Source of the DNA: Asparagopsis taxiformis
Lineage: Eukaryota; Rhodophyta; Florideophyceae; Bonnemaisoniales; Bonnemaisoniaceae
Length of the DNA stretch: 64,000 nucleotides
Assembly (NCBI GenBank): GCA_030407315.1
Contig: JALQPE010002057.1
Coordinates: forward strand, 62,001 to 126,000
Reading direction: 5' to 3'
Below, piece by piece: positions 41,781 to 52,800 of this stretch. The notes under the pieces were generated by a model, which was not told where the DNA came from, searched no databases, and worked only from the letters and a program-made list of their open reading frames with translations. Position 1 is the stretch's first letter. Every line of letters begins with the position of its first letter. Position numbers and translations under genes: made by a program.

Positions 41781-44660
41781 TTATCGCGCACTAGGTGCAT
41801 CCCAGTAGTTGACTGTTTCGATAGCATCCGCCAATTCTTCTTCGTCACTTAAAAGGTAGAGATGAGAACGAACCGGAAGACCATATGTTAGGCGATTTTC
41901 CGCTGAACTACTGAATCCTTTGCCTCCATGGTAGAAGTCACCACGACCGATGAAGAGAGAATACGGTGGCACGTAGATGTCCATAACAGGCGTCTTGTAC
42001 TTCTCAGCGTCTGCACGCGTCAAACAGACGTGGCTGAAATACGCTCCACGAAGCCAGAACCCATCAGCCGCGCTTGCCATCAGAAAGTACGATCTTCCAG
42101 GTGGGAAATCGGAATCATTGATGACCACCGGTAGGTCTGTGTGCAAGTCTTGATCTGGAGCACCATCAGAGGTCAGCAAAAGACGTAAACCGGTTTTAGG
42201 AAAGGCCACAGGCTCATGGATTCCTAGGCCCAAGTACATTAGCTCGGCACAGATTGCTTTGCCGACCTCGAGAATCATCTTGTTCTTGAATTGATGTTCA
42301 TCCATCTGCTCGAGATCGTCGCAAATCTTCTTCCTTGAGATAGAGAACCTTCCCAAACGAGAGGCCTGTTGCTCTGCTGTTACCTCACCCTTGTTTCGAA
42401 TCTGATGCCAGGGATCATTGGAACTGTCTTCAGCAGAAGAATGAACAGGTTTGAACTTCTGGGCGTAGAACGTGAACAGTTCATGTGCTGCGTTGCCCAC
42501 AGTCGAAGAACGGAAGATACCACTGAGTACATGGGCACCCAAGAGATTGAGAGTTGACCTAGCTGTTGCAAAGAACTTCTCTGCACAGCAAGCTGGACCA
42601 CTGCACGCTATACAATTCATATCGGCAGCAGCTGCACTCAAAATCTCCTGTCGGATTGTTTCGTACAGCTTGCTGTCGATATAGTACTTGACCCTAGAGT
42701 CTGACGGTATGGTGTTCGGGAGAATATCCATAATCCGTTCATCGACTACCCTGTCGGGGAGGGGATTTTCCTGCTCATCGCTGAACAATGGAATCTCCTC
42801 GGTTGAACGTTTAACCGTACGGTTAACTTCCAGTCTTCTGCGCTTCGGAAGGGGCTCTTCGGACTCTTCTTCTACCTCCGACTCTGCCTGACTGTCGCCG
42901 CCAACCCGTAGACTCTCCGTTCTCTGCCGTTTCGACCTGCGAAGTGTCTCGACTGGCTCATTCACCGCAAGCGGTGGTGCATTGAGAGGGAGACGGAGGA
43001 GAACAGATCCCAATTGCTTCTCAGAACCTGCCACAGTGGCATCAGGGGTTCCTTGAGCCTGCTCAACTGCAGGAACGGAAGTGGCAGGAGCAGGAGGGGT
43101 AGCAGGAGGGGTGGAAGGGGCGGGAACGGAAGTGGCAGGAGGAGGAGGGGTAGTAGGAGCAGGAGTAGAAGGAGTAGAAGGGGTAGAAGGAGTAGAAGGG
43201 GTAGAATGAGCACGAGGAGCAGGAGGGGTAGAAGGGGCAGGAGTAGGACCAGAACGGGTAGAAGGGGTAGAAGGCTCATCTGATTGGGGCGTAGATGGCT
43301 TCGGCGCATCTTCAGATGGCTGTTCATTGTGAACAATGACCCTTTGGTCTTCTTCCATGTCCACAACGCCCGTGGAAAAGCGAAGCTGCTCATACATTTC
43401 GTCGGAGACGAGAGCATGCTTCGTACCGCTGTTATCGTCGGTATTGAAGTGCAGGAGGGTCTCCGCGATACTGTTCGCAATAACAGTCTCCTTTCCTGAC
43501 CCAGTGTTCTTGAGCTCGGAGTAGAAATGCTCGAGCGGAGGCTCCATCATTTTGTGAGCAGCAACCGGCTCGGACATCTTGAACACTTCAATTAAAACAC
43601 GAACGAAAGGATTACCAAATCCTCTTGTCGTCCTACTCAACTGACGCAGATCTCGCATGCGTGTCCAGAGAGCTGTTATGAGCAAGATGAACCTTTGCTG
43701 ATACTCCGAGCCGCGACGGAAGTCTGCCATGAAAACGAGATCCATGTTGCAGCCATACATGTCTACGGACTGCTTGAAGACATCGTCGTTGATGTCACGG
43801 CCTTCTTTAACGGCCCTTTCCTGTTCCGCAGCGAGAATTTCCTTGGTGAACATGCTCGGTACGGAACTCCAGAACTCAAGCGCTTTGTTGTTCACAGTCC
43901 GGAAGCCTTTCGCAGCAGTCACGTGCTTGTTGATGGCTTGGTAGCCCAGTTTCGATATCGACAACTGGCTGTCCATGATGACCTGAATGCACTTCCGATT
44001 CGGTTCACCCAGCATGTCCTTGGTCGTGAGCAGTTGGACCACAGAACACACTCGGTCTGCCAAAGAAACAAGGGCAACATCATGTGTGAGTGTGTTTGCT
44101 TGAATGGACAGCCCGAGTACTTCAAAAGGTGTGAAGTACTCATCGGAAACTTCTTCTGTCCCTGGGCGCCTGATCAAAGCCACATCGATGTTCCTGAATG
44201 AAGCAGCATACGGATGAAGCAGCATACGGATGTTGCCCTTCGGGTCTTCACGAATGCACTTCTGGAGAGCCGCAACGCGATGGCCACCATCGATGTAGAA
44301 CGTTTGAAGGGTGGGGGTTGTGCTGCCTTCACTGGGAAGGAGCATTTTGCAGGCAAGGATTCGGGAGATTGAGGAGGTGAATCCTTCCCTCAGGAACTTC
44401 TCCTTCAGCTCAAGCACTCTCCCTTCCCTAATATGACGAGAGAATAGGGGAGGTCTGTGCAAATCCAAGGGAGACAGCCTGTGGTCAGCTTTGGGACAGT
44501 CTGACAACTGAACCTCGGCGGTGACAGAGTTATCGTGACCAGGGCTGCGAGAAGGGGCGCGAGAGCGAGAAGGGGCGCGAGAGCGAGCGGAGGCCCGACC
44601 GCGAGTCGAAGCGCGAGCAGGGGCGGGGGCAGAGGGTTTGGAGCGAGTGCGAGGAGCCAT
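41781..44660 (-). CDS. ParB-like / 2OG-Fe(II) dioxygenase-like fusion, 959 aa
   Basis: ATG at 44658-44660. Residues 1-45 are Arg/Ser/Ala-rich repeats (RSRAPSRS), probably DNA- or RNA-binding and nuclear. Residues 70-135 form a ParB-like domain (REGRVLELKEKFLREGF, then YIDGGHRVAALQKC with DGGHR at 124-128). A helical middle follows, then a Thr/Pro/Ser linker at about 455-535, then a basic region (RSKRQR, KRRR). The last 300 residues hold the oxygenase: LHTD (ligands H840 and D842), VPPYSLFIGRGDFYHGG (distal H911) and LPVRSHLYL (candidate 2-oxoglutarate R931). It is a paralogue of the next gene (45684-49128) over both ends. Eraser or oxidiser of a base mark is inferred; protein hydroxylation is an equal alternative. 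Confidence 0.75.
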   Translation of the reverse strand: MAPRTRSKPSAPAPARASTRGRASARSRAPSRSRAPSRSPGHDNSVTAEVQLSDCPKADHRLSPLDLHRPPLFSRHIREGRVLELKEKFLREGFTSSISRILACKMLLPSEGSTTPTLQTFYIDGGHRVAALQKCIREDPKGNIRMLLHPYAASFRNIDVALIRRPGTEEVSDEYFTPFEVLGLSIQANTLTHDVALVSLADRVCSVVQLLTTKDMLGEPNRKCIQVIMDSQLSISKLGYQAINKHVTAAKGFRTVNNKALEFWSSVPSMFTKEILAAEQERAVKEGRDINDDVFKQSVDMYGCNMDLVFMADFRRGSEYQQRFILLITALWTRMRDLRQLSRTTRGFGNPFVRVLIEVFKMSEPVAAHKMMEPPLEHFYSELKNTGSGKETVIANSIAETLLHFNTDDNSGTKHALVSDEMYEQLRFSTGVVDMEEDQRVIVHNEQPSEDAPKPSTPQSDEPSTPSTRSGPTPAPSTPPAPRAHSTPSTPSTPSTPSTPAPTTPPPPATSVPAPSTPPATPPAPATSVPAVEQAQGTPDATVAGSEKQLGSVLLRLPLNAPPLAVNEPVETLRRSKRQRTESLRVGGDSQAESEVEEESEEPLPKRRRLEVNRTVKRSTEEIPLFSDEQENPLPDRVVDERIMDILPNTIPSDSRVKYYIDSKLYETIRQEILSAAAADMNCIACSGPACCAEKFFATARSTLNLLGAHVLSGIFRSSTVGNAAHELFTFYAQKFKPVHSSAEDSSNDPWHQIRNKGEVTAEQQASRLGRFSISRKKICDDLEQMDEHQFKNKMILEVGKAICAELMYLGLGIHEPVAFPKTGLRLLLTSDGAPDQDLHTDLPVVINDSDFPPGRSYFLMASAADGFWLRGAYFSHVCLTRADAEKYKTPVMDIYVPPYSLFIGRGDFYHGGKGFSSSAENRLTYGLPVRSHLYLLSDEEELADAIETVNYWDAPSAR
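43060..43300 (-). repeat. coding minisatellite for the Ser/Thr/Pro linker
   Basis: Units of 9-15 bp (GGAGTAGAAGGGGTAGAA on the plus strand) encode repeats of the type STPSTP and PAPTTPPPP within the ParB-dioxygenase protein. Such arrays vary in length between copies. Confidence 0.75.
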
Positions 44661-45124
44661 TGAAGGATGAGGGAAAGCAGGAATGGAGAGAAGCTTGATT
44701 GAGTGTACGACCCCGATAACGACGATACAGAGACGATTAAGATAGATTTATTTCGCTACTGCAGTCTGATAAAGGATCAAACGTGAACAATCCGTTTCAA
44801 CTCTGATTTCAATTTTTTGTTTATTTCTAGACCACTTGACTCAGATCAAGAGTAATACTCGAAATTCAGTTAATTTCTGCGGCCAAATACAATCGCTATA
44901 CGACGAGTTCATACTCAAAGTGGCTAAACAGGTACGAGTTGGTCATGGTGATTACCCCAAAACCACTCAAGTAATAACTACATAATGCTGAAGTCACATA
45001 CTTCCCAGCATTTTGCACCAACTCGTGGAGCTGATGCGTACATACCAAATGCATCTGTATTCAACATGAACCACGAATAAGTGGGCTTCGGCCAATGAGT
45101 GCACTGCACCTGGCTTGAGAAACT

Positions 45125-45147
45125 AGAATAATACCCGGTATTATTTT
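45125..45147. terminator. AATACCCGGTATT palindrome, copy 1 of pair C
   Basis: Core palindrome with one arm mismatch, flanked by CCAATGAGTGCACTGCACC upstream and GCCAGGTGCACCAACGCC downstream, which are partly complementary. The locus is 3' of the 45684-49128 gene. Confidence 0.6.
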
Positions 45148-45241
45148 GGCCTCCCAAAAGCCAGGTGCACCAACGCCATTGGCCGAGGGTATCCGGCTAC
45201 CACCGGCCAATGGGGTTGGTGCACTTGGTCTATACCGACCC

Positions 45242-45264
45242 AAAATAATACCCGGTATTATTTT
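45242..45264. terminator. AATACCCGGTATT palindrome, copy 2 of pair C
   Basis: Perfect 11-bp arms around one C. The outer arms CCAATGGGGTTGGTGCAC and GTGCACCAACGCCATTGG are complementary except near the middle, so the whole hairpin is about 110 bp. It lies 117 bp after copy 1. Confidence 0.65.
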
Positions 45265-45683
45265 GGCCTCCCAAAAGCCAGGTGCACCAACGCCATTGGC
45301 TGAGGTTATCCGGAGTACCCCCAGGCAATGGGGTTGGTGCACTTGGTCTACACCCACCCAACTTTATACCCGGCCAGACTCCTGTTCTCAGGAACTGAAA
45401 ATTTTACCGGGGATAGTGAACGATGTAATATAATACCAGGTTTTACTATCTGCTATCGTTTCTTGCATCTACTGAAGAGGTTTAGAATTTGCAGCTCCTG
45501 TAGGTAGAGCTTTCTGTGGAGAATAGCTTTCTGCATGTGGTGTTTGTTACATTTGTGAATTGATCTGACTATATAAAGAATCCATGCAGTATCTCTTTTA
45601 TCATGTTCTATTGGAATTGTGTTTATTACTCTACGGATTCATACCCAACTAAGGCTTCAACACGGCTGGACAGATGCCCTTCA

Positions 45684-48600
45684 TCACTTCAATTTCGAAT
45701 TGCCCTCCCAATGTCCAACGACATATTCTCCTTCTTCACTTTGATGCTGCTCAGTTTTGAGGAATATGTGAGATCGGATCGGGAACTTGTATTGAAGACC
45801 CTTATTGCTCTCAAATCCTTCCTCGTGGTGATAAACATCCCCTCGGCAGACAAGAACAGAATATGGTGGTACTTCACACCTCTTCATTGGAACTCTGTAT
45901 AACTCTCTGTTGGGATGGGATAAACAGACATGACTGTAGGGTGCAAGCACGAGGCCGAATCCATCTGCGCCGCTTGACATCATGAAGTAGGATGGCGGAG
46001 AAGGGGGACTGTTAACTTCATCGATTCCCACTTCATAGTCTGTATGTCCAGCACGAGGTTTAGTCCGCTCTCCAGTCAGCACTAAAGTAGTTCCAGTGCT
46101 GGGGAAGGCCATCGGGTCCTTCCCACTAGTCCTCAATTCCAAACCTTCCGCACAAATACCTAGACCGAGCTCAACAATCATCTTCTTCCGATAGAGATTA
46201 TTATTGTTATCCTCGAGGTCATCACATAAGCTCTTCCGCTTTGTTATAAAGATTCCTCTGCCCTTCTCACCTTCTTCATCAGAGTTTTTCCCATCCATCA
46301 TAGCCATGCACCACGGTGTCCAGTCCGGATCGTGGATCGCATCTGCAGTAGTAGAAGACTTGAATATTCCGTCCAGAATTGTAAACCCAACCAAGTCTAT
46401 TTCATTTCGTTTCTCTCGGAAATAAGCCCTCGAGAGAAACTCAGCGGAAACATTTTGTGCCGAATAGGCACTCGCTGCTGCTTCAGCGACCTCGGCTCGA
46501 AGCGTATCGACCAGTTTCCCATTCACATAGTATTTCATTCGACTGTCGGGATGAATGATAACAGGCAGTTTCGCTCCTATACCTTCCTCCACATCTTTGT
46601 CAGGGACATCATTTTGTTGCCTGTCCGAATACTGACCTCCTTGAACCGCGTGGACTGCAGCGTCTTTGCCGGATTGCAAATTTGCGTCTTCACGCATCTT
46701 TTGCTTCTTCTTCTGCCGCGGCCTGCTGGTATCCTCTCCCACCAGGTCAATAACCTCTTGAGGGGTGACATCCACCAATTTCCGTTTGGATCGTAGAATC
46801 ATTGGCGGCGTCTCCGTATTCCTCGGCTTTGCCTTTAAGGGCACGAAACCACTGCTGTGCTTGGCTTTCATCAACTTCCTAGGCGTAGAACTGGTAACAG
46901 GTGTTTCCGTGTCCTCCAGCTCAGGTAAAACAGGTAGGCCGACATCCGCTGTAGATAACATAGCGTCTCCAGTGCCATCACCCTGATTTCGTACACCTTT
47001 CATCGGGTCCTCCGTTGTCCTTCCAGAAGAATGTTCGGGACATTCTTCGCGGACATCTTTCGTTCCAGACCCATCGCTCTTCCTAGATTCAGGACCTCCT
47101 TCACCATCTCGACCAGTTCTTGGATGACCAACTGACATATTCGCCGGCGACTTTCCACCCTGCTCTGGTCTGAGCGTGGCACTTCCGGCTGCCACTGGGC
47201 TAGGTGATTGTTGCAGGTCATTTTCATCACCGTGGTCATTTCTTCCTCGATTTGCACCAGTTGGTTCAAGCTCTTGAGTTCCTACGTTCTTCTGCAACAC
47301 ATCCCCAACTTCACAATCTCCAGGTTTCGAAGAATTGTTCTCGGTAGGCGCAGTAGGCACTGCGCGGTCCGTTGTAACCTGCTTTGCGCTTTCGGAATCT
47401 GCCGCTTTCCCTGTCGCCTCTTCACCAACCTGTGTTGCAGCACCGACCTCAGCGTTAACACGATCCGATATTTCCAGACTGCCCTGTGTCTGCTGTTGGG
47501 TAAGTACATTTGGACTCTGTACCACGTCCGAGCGATCAATGGCAGCATTTGAAGTATCACCATACGATGCGGATTGTTGTCGTGGTTGAGGTGCAGTATT
47601 CCCTTCCAAGGATTTTCGCCTAGTCCGCCTTTCCTGCACACCTATTTCAGGCGCGACGGAATGGTCGAGAGAGTCATCCGATAGAATTGGGCCGTTGAAA
47701 ACCACATAACGGATTTCTTTCATCATAGACCGCGTCAATGCTGCACGTATACCTCTCCCAGTTGGTGCGTCGGAAGGATAGAAATCTTTGAGGACAGTCA
47801 AAATGCGATATCGTATGGTTTTTCGTGTTCGTCCACCTGGCTCCGGTACTTCATGTAACTTCCTGAAACATGGATGAGGTGAGGAATGCCAGGAGTTTTC
47901 TTTCCGTACAGCTTTCTCAAGTATGTCATATATTTCACACATGCTGTAGCACCACTTTTGCGCGCATGTCTTTAGACTTATACCACCATCTCCTTTCCTA
48001 CGTTTCCACATCGTCCACATTGCAGTGAGCTCTAGAATGACAAGTTTGGTGTCCACCGAAGCTTTTCGAAACGCAGAAGCGAATAGGACGTCCACAGTGC
48101 ATCCCTGCATATTCTTCGAGTCTGGCGGACTAGTTTCAGTTGCAAATCGACTTGGGATAGCTGACCAATGTTCGAACGCCGGGTTATTTACGTCTCCGAA
48201 GCCCTGCGCAATCGAAACGTACTTCATCATGATTCCTTCCTGACAACCTGGAATGACCTTGTTCTCGACTACAACTTTTGTGCACACATTTACCTTCGCC
48301 TTCATCAAGCCCTTCATCATCATGAACTTCATGACCGTACAGACGTGGTCAGCAATAGAAACTTCTATCACGTCATGAGTCTTTTCGTTCAGCTTCTGCG
48401 ATATTCGCATCACTTCAAGAGGATGAAACATTTCACGGGTTCCAGGTGGTCGGATGAAGTCAACGCTAATGCTCCTCAGTCTCCATCGATCAGCAACTGT
48501 CGGTTTGTTTTCCACAATCGACTGCAAAGCGCTGATACGATGACCTCCATCAATGCACTGCAGTTTCTTCCGTCCGTCTGACCCCATTGTTTCACAGATG

Positions 48601-49128
48601 GTCATTCGGGTGCCAGTTTCCAGAAACCCCTCGGTAGATATTTTGCTGACCAGATCGCGCACTCTGGCCTCCTGCACAAGACGAGAAGTTGATTCCGGTT
48701 TGGCAACATCTAGCGGATTGATCATTTTAGGTTCAGTCCTGCATTCGACAATGTTGATGTCAATCCCCATCACAGACTCTTCTGATGCTTCCATGCCAGC
48801 AGGACTCCCCTCGCCTTCACGGACGTTAGACCTCTCCCTGTTTTTCGATTTCACCGTCCCAGGAGTAGATGGAAAGCGTAGAGTGTTTTTCCCAGATGGT
48901 GATATATCACCAAGGGTTTTTGCTGCCTCTATCTATCATGGCAGCGTCTGCTCCCTGAATGGGTGTCTGGCTATCTGCCGTCTCCATTCCCGCTGCAGAC
49001 GGAGCCCCTCCATCAGCAGAACCTCCGGAGGGTGATTTATCACCGCCTACCGTCGTTGCAAGTCTCTCTGCAACGCTTTCGACGGTATCCTTTGGTTCCG
49101 CAGCGCGCTCAGTGTCGCTTCCGGCCAT
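45684..49128 (-). CDS. ParB-like / 2OG-Fe(II) dioxygenase-like fusion, frameshift near the N-terminus
   Basis: The long frame (48854-45684, 1056 codons) begins with GTG and is open further upstream. The real start is probably the ATG at 49126-49128 of a 73-codon frame (MAGSDTERAAEP). It joins after a one-base shift near 48920, giving about 1145 aa. In the long frame, ParB-like sequence occupies residues 55-115 (DGGHR at 102-106), with a THDVIEVSIADHVC helix next. The middle 450 residues are acidic and disordered. The C-terminal 300 residues are the oxygenase: HTD (H937, D939), VPPYSVLVCRGDVYHH (H1009) and FPIRSHIFL (R1027). It is a diverged paralogue of the gene before it. The frameshift needs checking against reads or RNA. 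Confidence 0.72.
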
Positions 49129-49414
49129 TGCAAAGATTTGGACGCGTAGAGAAGCCGTTCAGGATGACAAAGACACCTTTTCTCTCCGACTACACGATCA
49201 AGAGATATTCCTCTTTCAAGGTGGTATTTGGCGGGAAACGATCTCCCTACACGTCTAAACGTGAAATATCAGTTATTGATTCACCTTCCACGCGCTCCAA
49301 TTGTATTCGGCCATCCGTCATTCCTCAACGAAGGACTTCCCACACACAATTCCTTCGTTCCCAAAACCATCCCATTGCCATGAATCATAGTACTCCACTT
49401 GTCACTGGAGCCAG

Positions 49415-49435
49415 AAAACTACCGGGTATTATTTT
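49415..49435. terminator. degenerate ACCGGGTATT palindrome, copy 1 of pair D
   Basis: The right arm is preserved (GGGTATTATTTT); the left arm has lost bases. The flanks keep CATTGGCCAGGTGC, as in pairs B and C. Confidence 0.5.
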
Positions 49436-49515
49436 CCACTTCATTGGCCAGGTGCTGGCTCCCCATTGGCCAGCAGACAGCCATCAGTCACAATACTCCA
49501 CTTGTCACTGGAGCC

Positions 49516-49540
49516 AAAAAACTATACCGGGTATTATTTT
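49516..49540. terminator. degenerate ATACCGGGTAT palindrome, copy 2 of pair D
   Basis: Better kept centre (ATACCGGGTAT), imperfect outer arms, about 100 bp after copy 1. It lies about 300 bp 3' of the transposase gene stop. Confidence 0.55.
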
Positions 49541-49833
49541 CCACTTCATTGGCCAGGTGCGGGCTCTCCATTGGATTATGCGAACTCAACTTTGTGGAAC
49601 TAGGAGTCCTGCAACTCGCGGCTCCATCTCTAGTACCAATGGCGTCATACGTACGTAAGTGCGTACGCTCTTCGCAAAACACACTTTATTTGTGCGCATG
49701 GAACAAAATCCCACTCTATTCTTCAAACGACATGTACAAATTTTGTATAGCATTTGTTGGAAGACTTGATCAGGACTGCTGCTAAATGAATTACGAAAGT
49801 TTACTGATGTATTAAACACTGTGCTGGAACACT

Positions 49834-52800
49834 CTATGCTGAACGTGGTGGGTATCCATCTTCTCTAGTTAAGACGCTCACTTCACCACCAGAAAGAATA
49901 TCACTATTGTGCTCTACAATGCCACTTTGTCTATCGTATGAACAAACTCCTGACTCGCAGTTATGTACGTGCAAAACTTCTCGGACCCCGTCGTTCATTT
50001 CAACGTGAACTATAGTATCATTCCCACCTTTCCGGTACATACCGTCTCCAGTGCATGTCAAGGGAATGCAGACAGCATATGGAGTTTTCTGCTTCCATTT
50101 CTTTGCCTTCTTCTCCTCTCCTTGCCCTACCACAATAAAAAAGGACAATGTGACGAAAAGGACACGTCTAGAACATGTGAATTCCTCCATGCTCGTCCTG
50201 CTATGGGCGGGTACTACTATACCAGCATCATACCATCCATCTTTGCACACTGCTTGAATGATGCTTCCAGGTTCAGCACGCCCTAACCTCGATTCGCTCT
50301 CAGATCCCTCATGACTAGTGCGCACTCTTTGTGCAGCAGTGAGCCACCATAGTCGTTCACCATGTTGAGACCCGTTTACCTGTCTGGTTCTGAGAAAAGT
50401 TTCAGAAGCTTTACGTATCCTTGCCATCATGACGGTTTCTTCTGCCGGAACATTTTTCGCGTCTTCAACAGATTCCCCTCGCCACCGCGTGATTGGACAG
50501 TGGGTGCTCACCATAGTACTGCTCCTCTCTGATATGAGATGGAATACAGGACTTAAGAAGCATCTTTTTGCTGCCTCTTCTGTCGCATGTGGACTCTCCG
50601 AAATTCCTTTTCCTAGTGCAAAATACACGCGTCTGCAATCGGCAGACGTCCATTGTTTTGTATTGTGACCTACCGCACCCAGCGTGATGGCTATTCGTGC
50701 GAGCCAGTCATCGGCCATGATGAGCTCCATTGATGACAGATGTTCATTCTTATGGTTCGAGTTTCGAACCCCTCTTTTAAGAGGCTGGTGCATTCTCTCG
50801 AATAAAAGCTCTTCCACATGTTTCGCAGCTCCAAAAGCTGGTAATGTATGTACGCAAAATTCTATCAACCGATGCAAGTTCGGTTTGTCCAGATGTTTCA
50901 TTGCAATAGGATCCTTCTTGCATACCTCATGCAGTTCTTTCATATAGTCTGAAACAAGAGCTAGAATGTGGTCATGGCGTCCGCCATTCTCGGCCTCGAA
51001 CCTCCTGGTTGACTCAAGTCCATCTATCCACCATGTTGGGATGAATCGAATGCTGGCAACAACCATTTGAAACTTTTTCAGCAAACGAAGAATACGTTCA
51101 AGTTTTTCATACCCGTCCCAAGAGTTCCCGATGACGATACGAAATGCCGAATAAAATGCTTGGGGAGCTACAACGAGAACAGCGAATATATCGCTCATGT
51201 TCATCGATAATAGGTAGTTCTGCCCGAATACCTGACTCTGACTACTCAAACAGAACATTCGGAGGGTATTCAGTAGAACTGTTTCCGCAACATTTCGAAG
51301 TACAGGTGTTGCTGCGGTGATTGTCGCATTCATCACATCTTGAGCCAGTCCGGAGAGCAGATGGTCTGGGGCAACTACAGCAGAGCGATATGGATCGAAT
51401 TGACAAGGAACAACTGGAACTCCTTCTTCGTTTGTAGGAACTCCTCTCCGCACACGATTAAGGGATTCACTCAAATTATGGAGTGCCTTATTCTCAATCG
51501 GATCTAGGCTTAGTCCAAGAACTTTGAGCTGATCTTGCGATGCGACTTCCCTCACAAGCTTGTTTCGGTGCATTCCTCGGGCATGCGTACTCATCTGACT
51601 GTTTAGCAATGCTGTGTATGCATTTCGTGAACCTCCACTGCTGCTCATATCTTGCTTTTCGAAAATGCAGCTATGGCATGGTGTATTACTGGTGTGTCCA
51701 CGGACATCCAGAGTATGCGAAACAGCTGGGTAATCTCCGATAAATCCAACAGGATCCAGGAATATGACCACGTCTTCTCCATTTGCATCTTTCGCTGGAA
51801 AACCGTCTGTACTTCCCTTCACAATGTCGGGTACAACTCTCTCAATTACAACATTTGTTGAAACTCCCGGGGGAACGAATCCAAGAACGCGGACTGCGTG
51901 GAAGCTTGCTCTCTTGCTTGGCTGTATGCCTAATGGAAGCATATAGCAGCCACCAAAACTTCCTTTCCGGCTTGTGAACGGCTGGAAGTCATCAGCATAT
52001 AGCAGAAATCGGTATACGATATATTTCCTGCCATCTGAAAGATTCCCCTCACTGCAGGCATCCATACGTTTAGAGCCGGGGTGCCATCTAGACCTCTTGT
52101 CTGGAGCTCCTATGAGCTGGACGTCTTTCACCCGAATTTGTTCGCGATGTAGCTGCCCAGTTGCTCCCCTTGTGGAGCAAATGAGAAAAGTCGCATGTTC
52201 AGAGCGTCCCTTTTTCAGATGTCTGTTCACGAGTAGTAACTCTTCAAATGTGCTCCCATCAGACTTACTTTTTGGCCGAAACAGAGTGATAGCGTCACCT
52301 GCCCGAATATCATTGTTGCAATGTTCTCCGTCGAGCGTTGTGGTGGAGACGACACGCCTCGCATTTCTTTTCTCAGTTTCTTCCATTGCATCGATTTGCG
52401 GGCCTATCACATCTTCCATATTTGATTCTTGTTGTTCTTCTCCGGTTGCAAGATAACTTGCAATGATGATAGCTTCAATTCTCCAGTCACTCCTTGCTGT
52501 AAAACTTCTTCTGCTCCTAGAATTCTTTCCAGTTTCGATGTTCTTTCCCTGTTTCGTTCTGGCTCCTCCCAGCTTAGCCACCAGGGCCTCTTGATTTGTC
52601 GTCGGCATACATATGATCCTCAACTCGTCTCCATGTCGGGCGTATACCTTTCTGTGCATCTTGTGACCGTCATGATCTGATGCACTTACCGAAATGCGAT
52701 GGAATGGGTCATTCAGAACAGCTGAACGGCATTTGACAATGAAAGAGTTTTCAATACTTTCTGAAGCAATTTGATATGCTTCATCTTCTCTTTCATCACT

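Larger units (their letters stand above)
44661..45683. other. intergenic region, promoter of the 959-aa gene and 3' end of the next
   Basis: No gene was seen. The 5' flank of the minus-strand gene is AT-rich from 44740 to 45050. A palindrome pair lies at 45125-45264, about 420 bp 3' of the stop of the gene at 45684. Confidence 0.5.
49129..49833. other. intergenic region with palindrome pair D
   Basis: Promoter of the minus-strand gene ending at 45684, and the 3' flank of the transposase gene ending at 49834. Chance frames only. A unit of about 100 bp starting ACTCCACTTGTCACTGGAGCC occurs twice (49392 and 49494). Confidence 0.5.
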
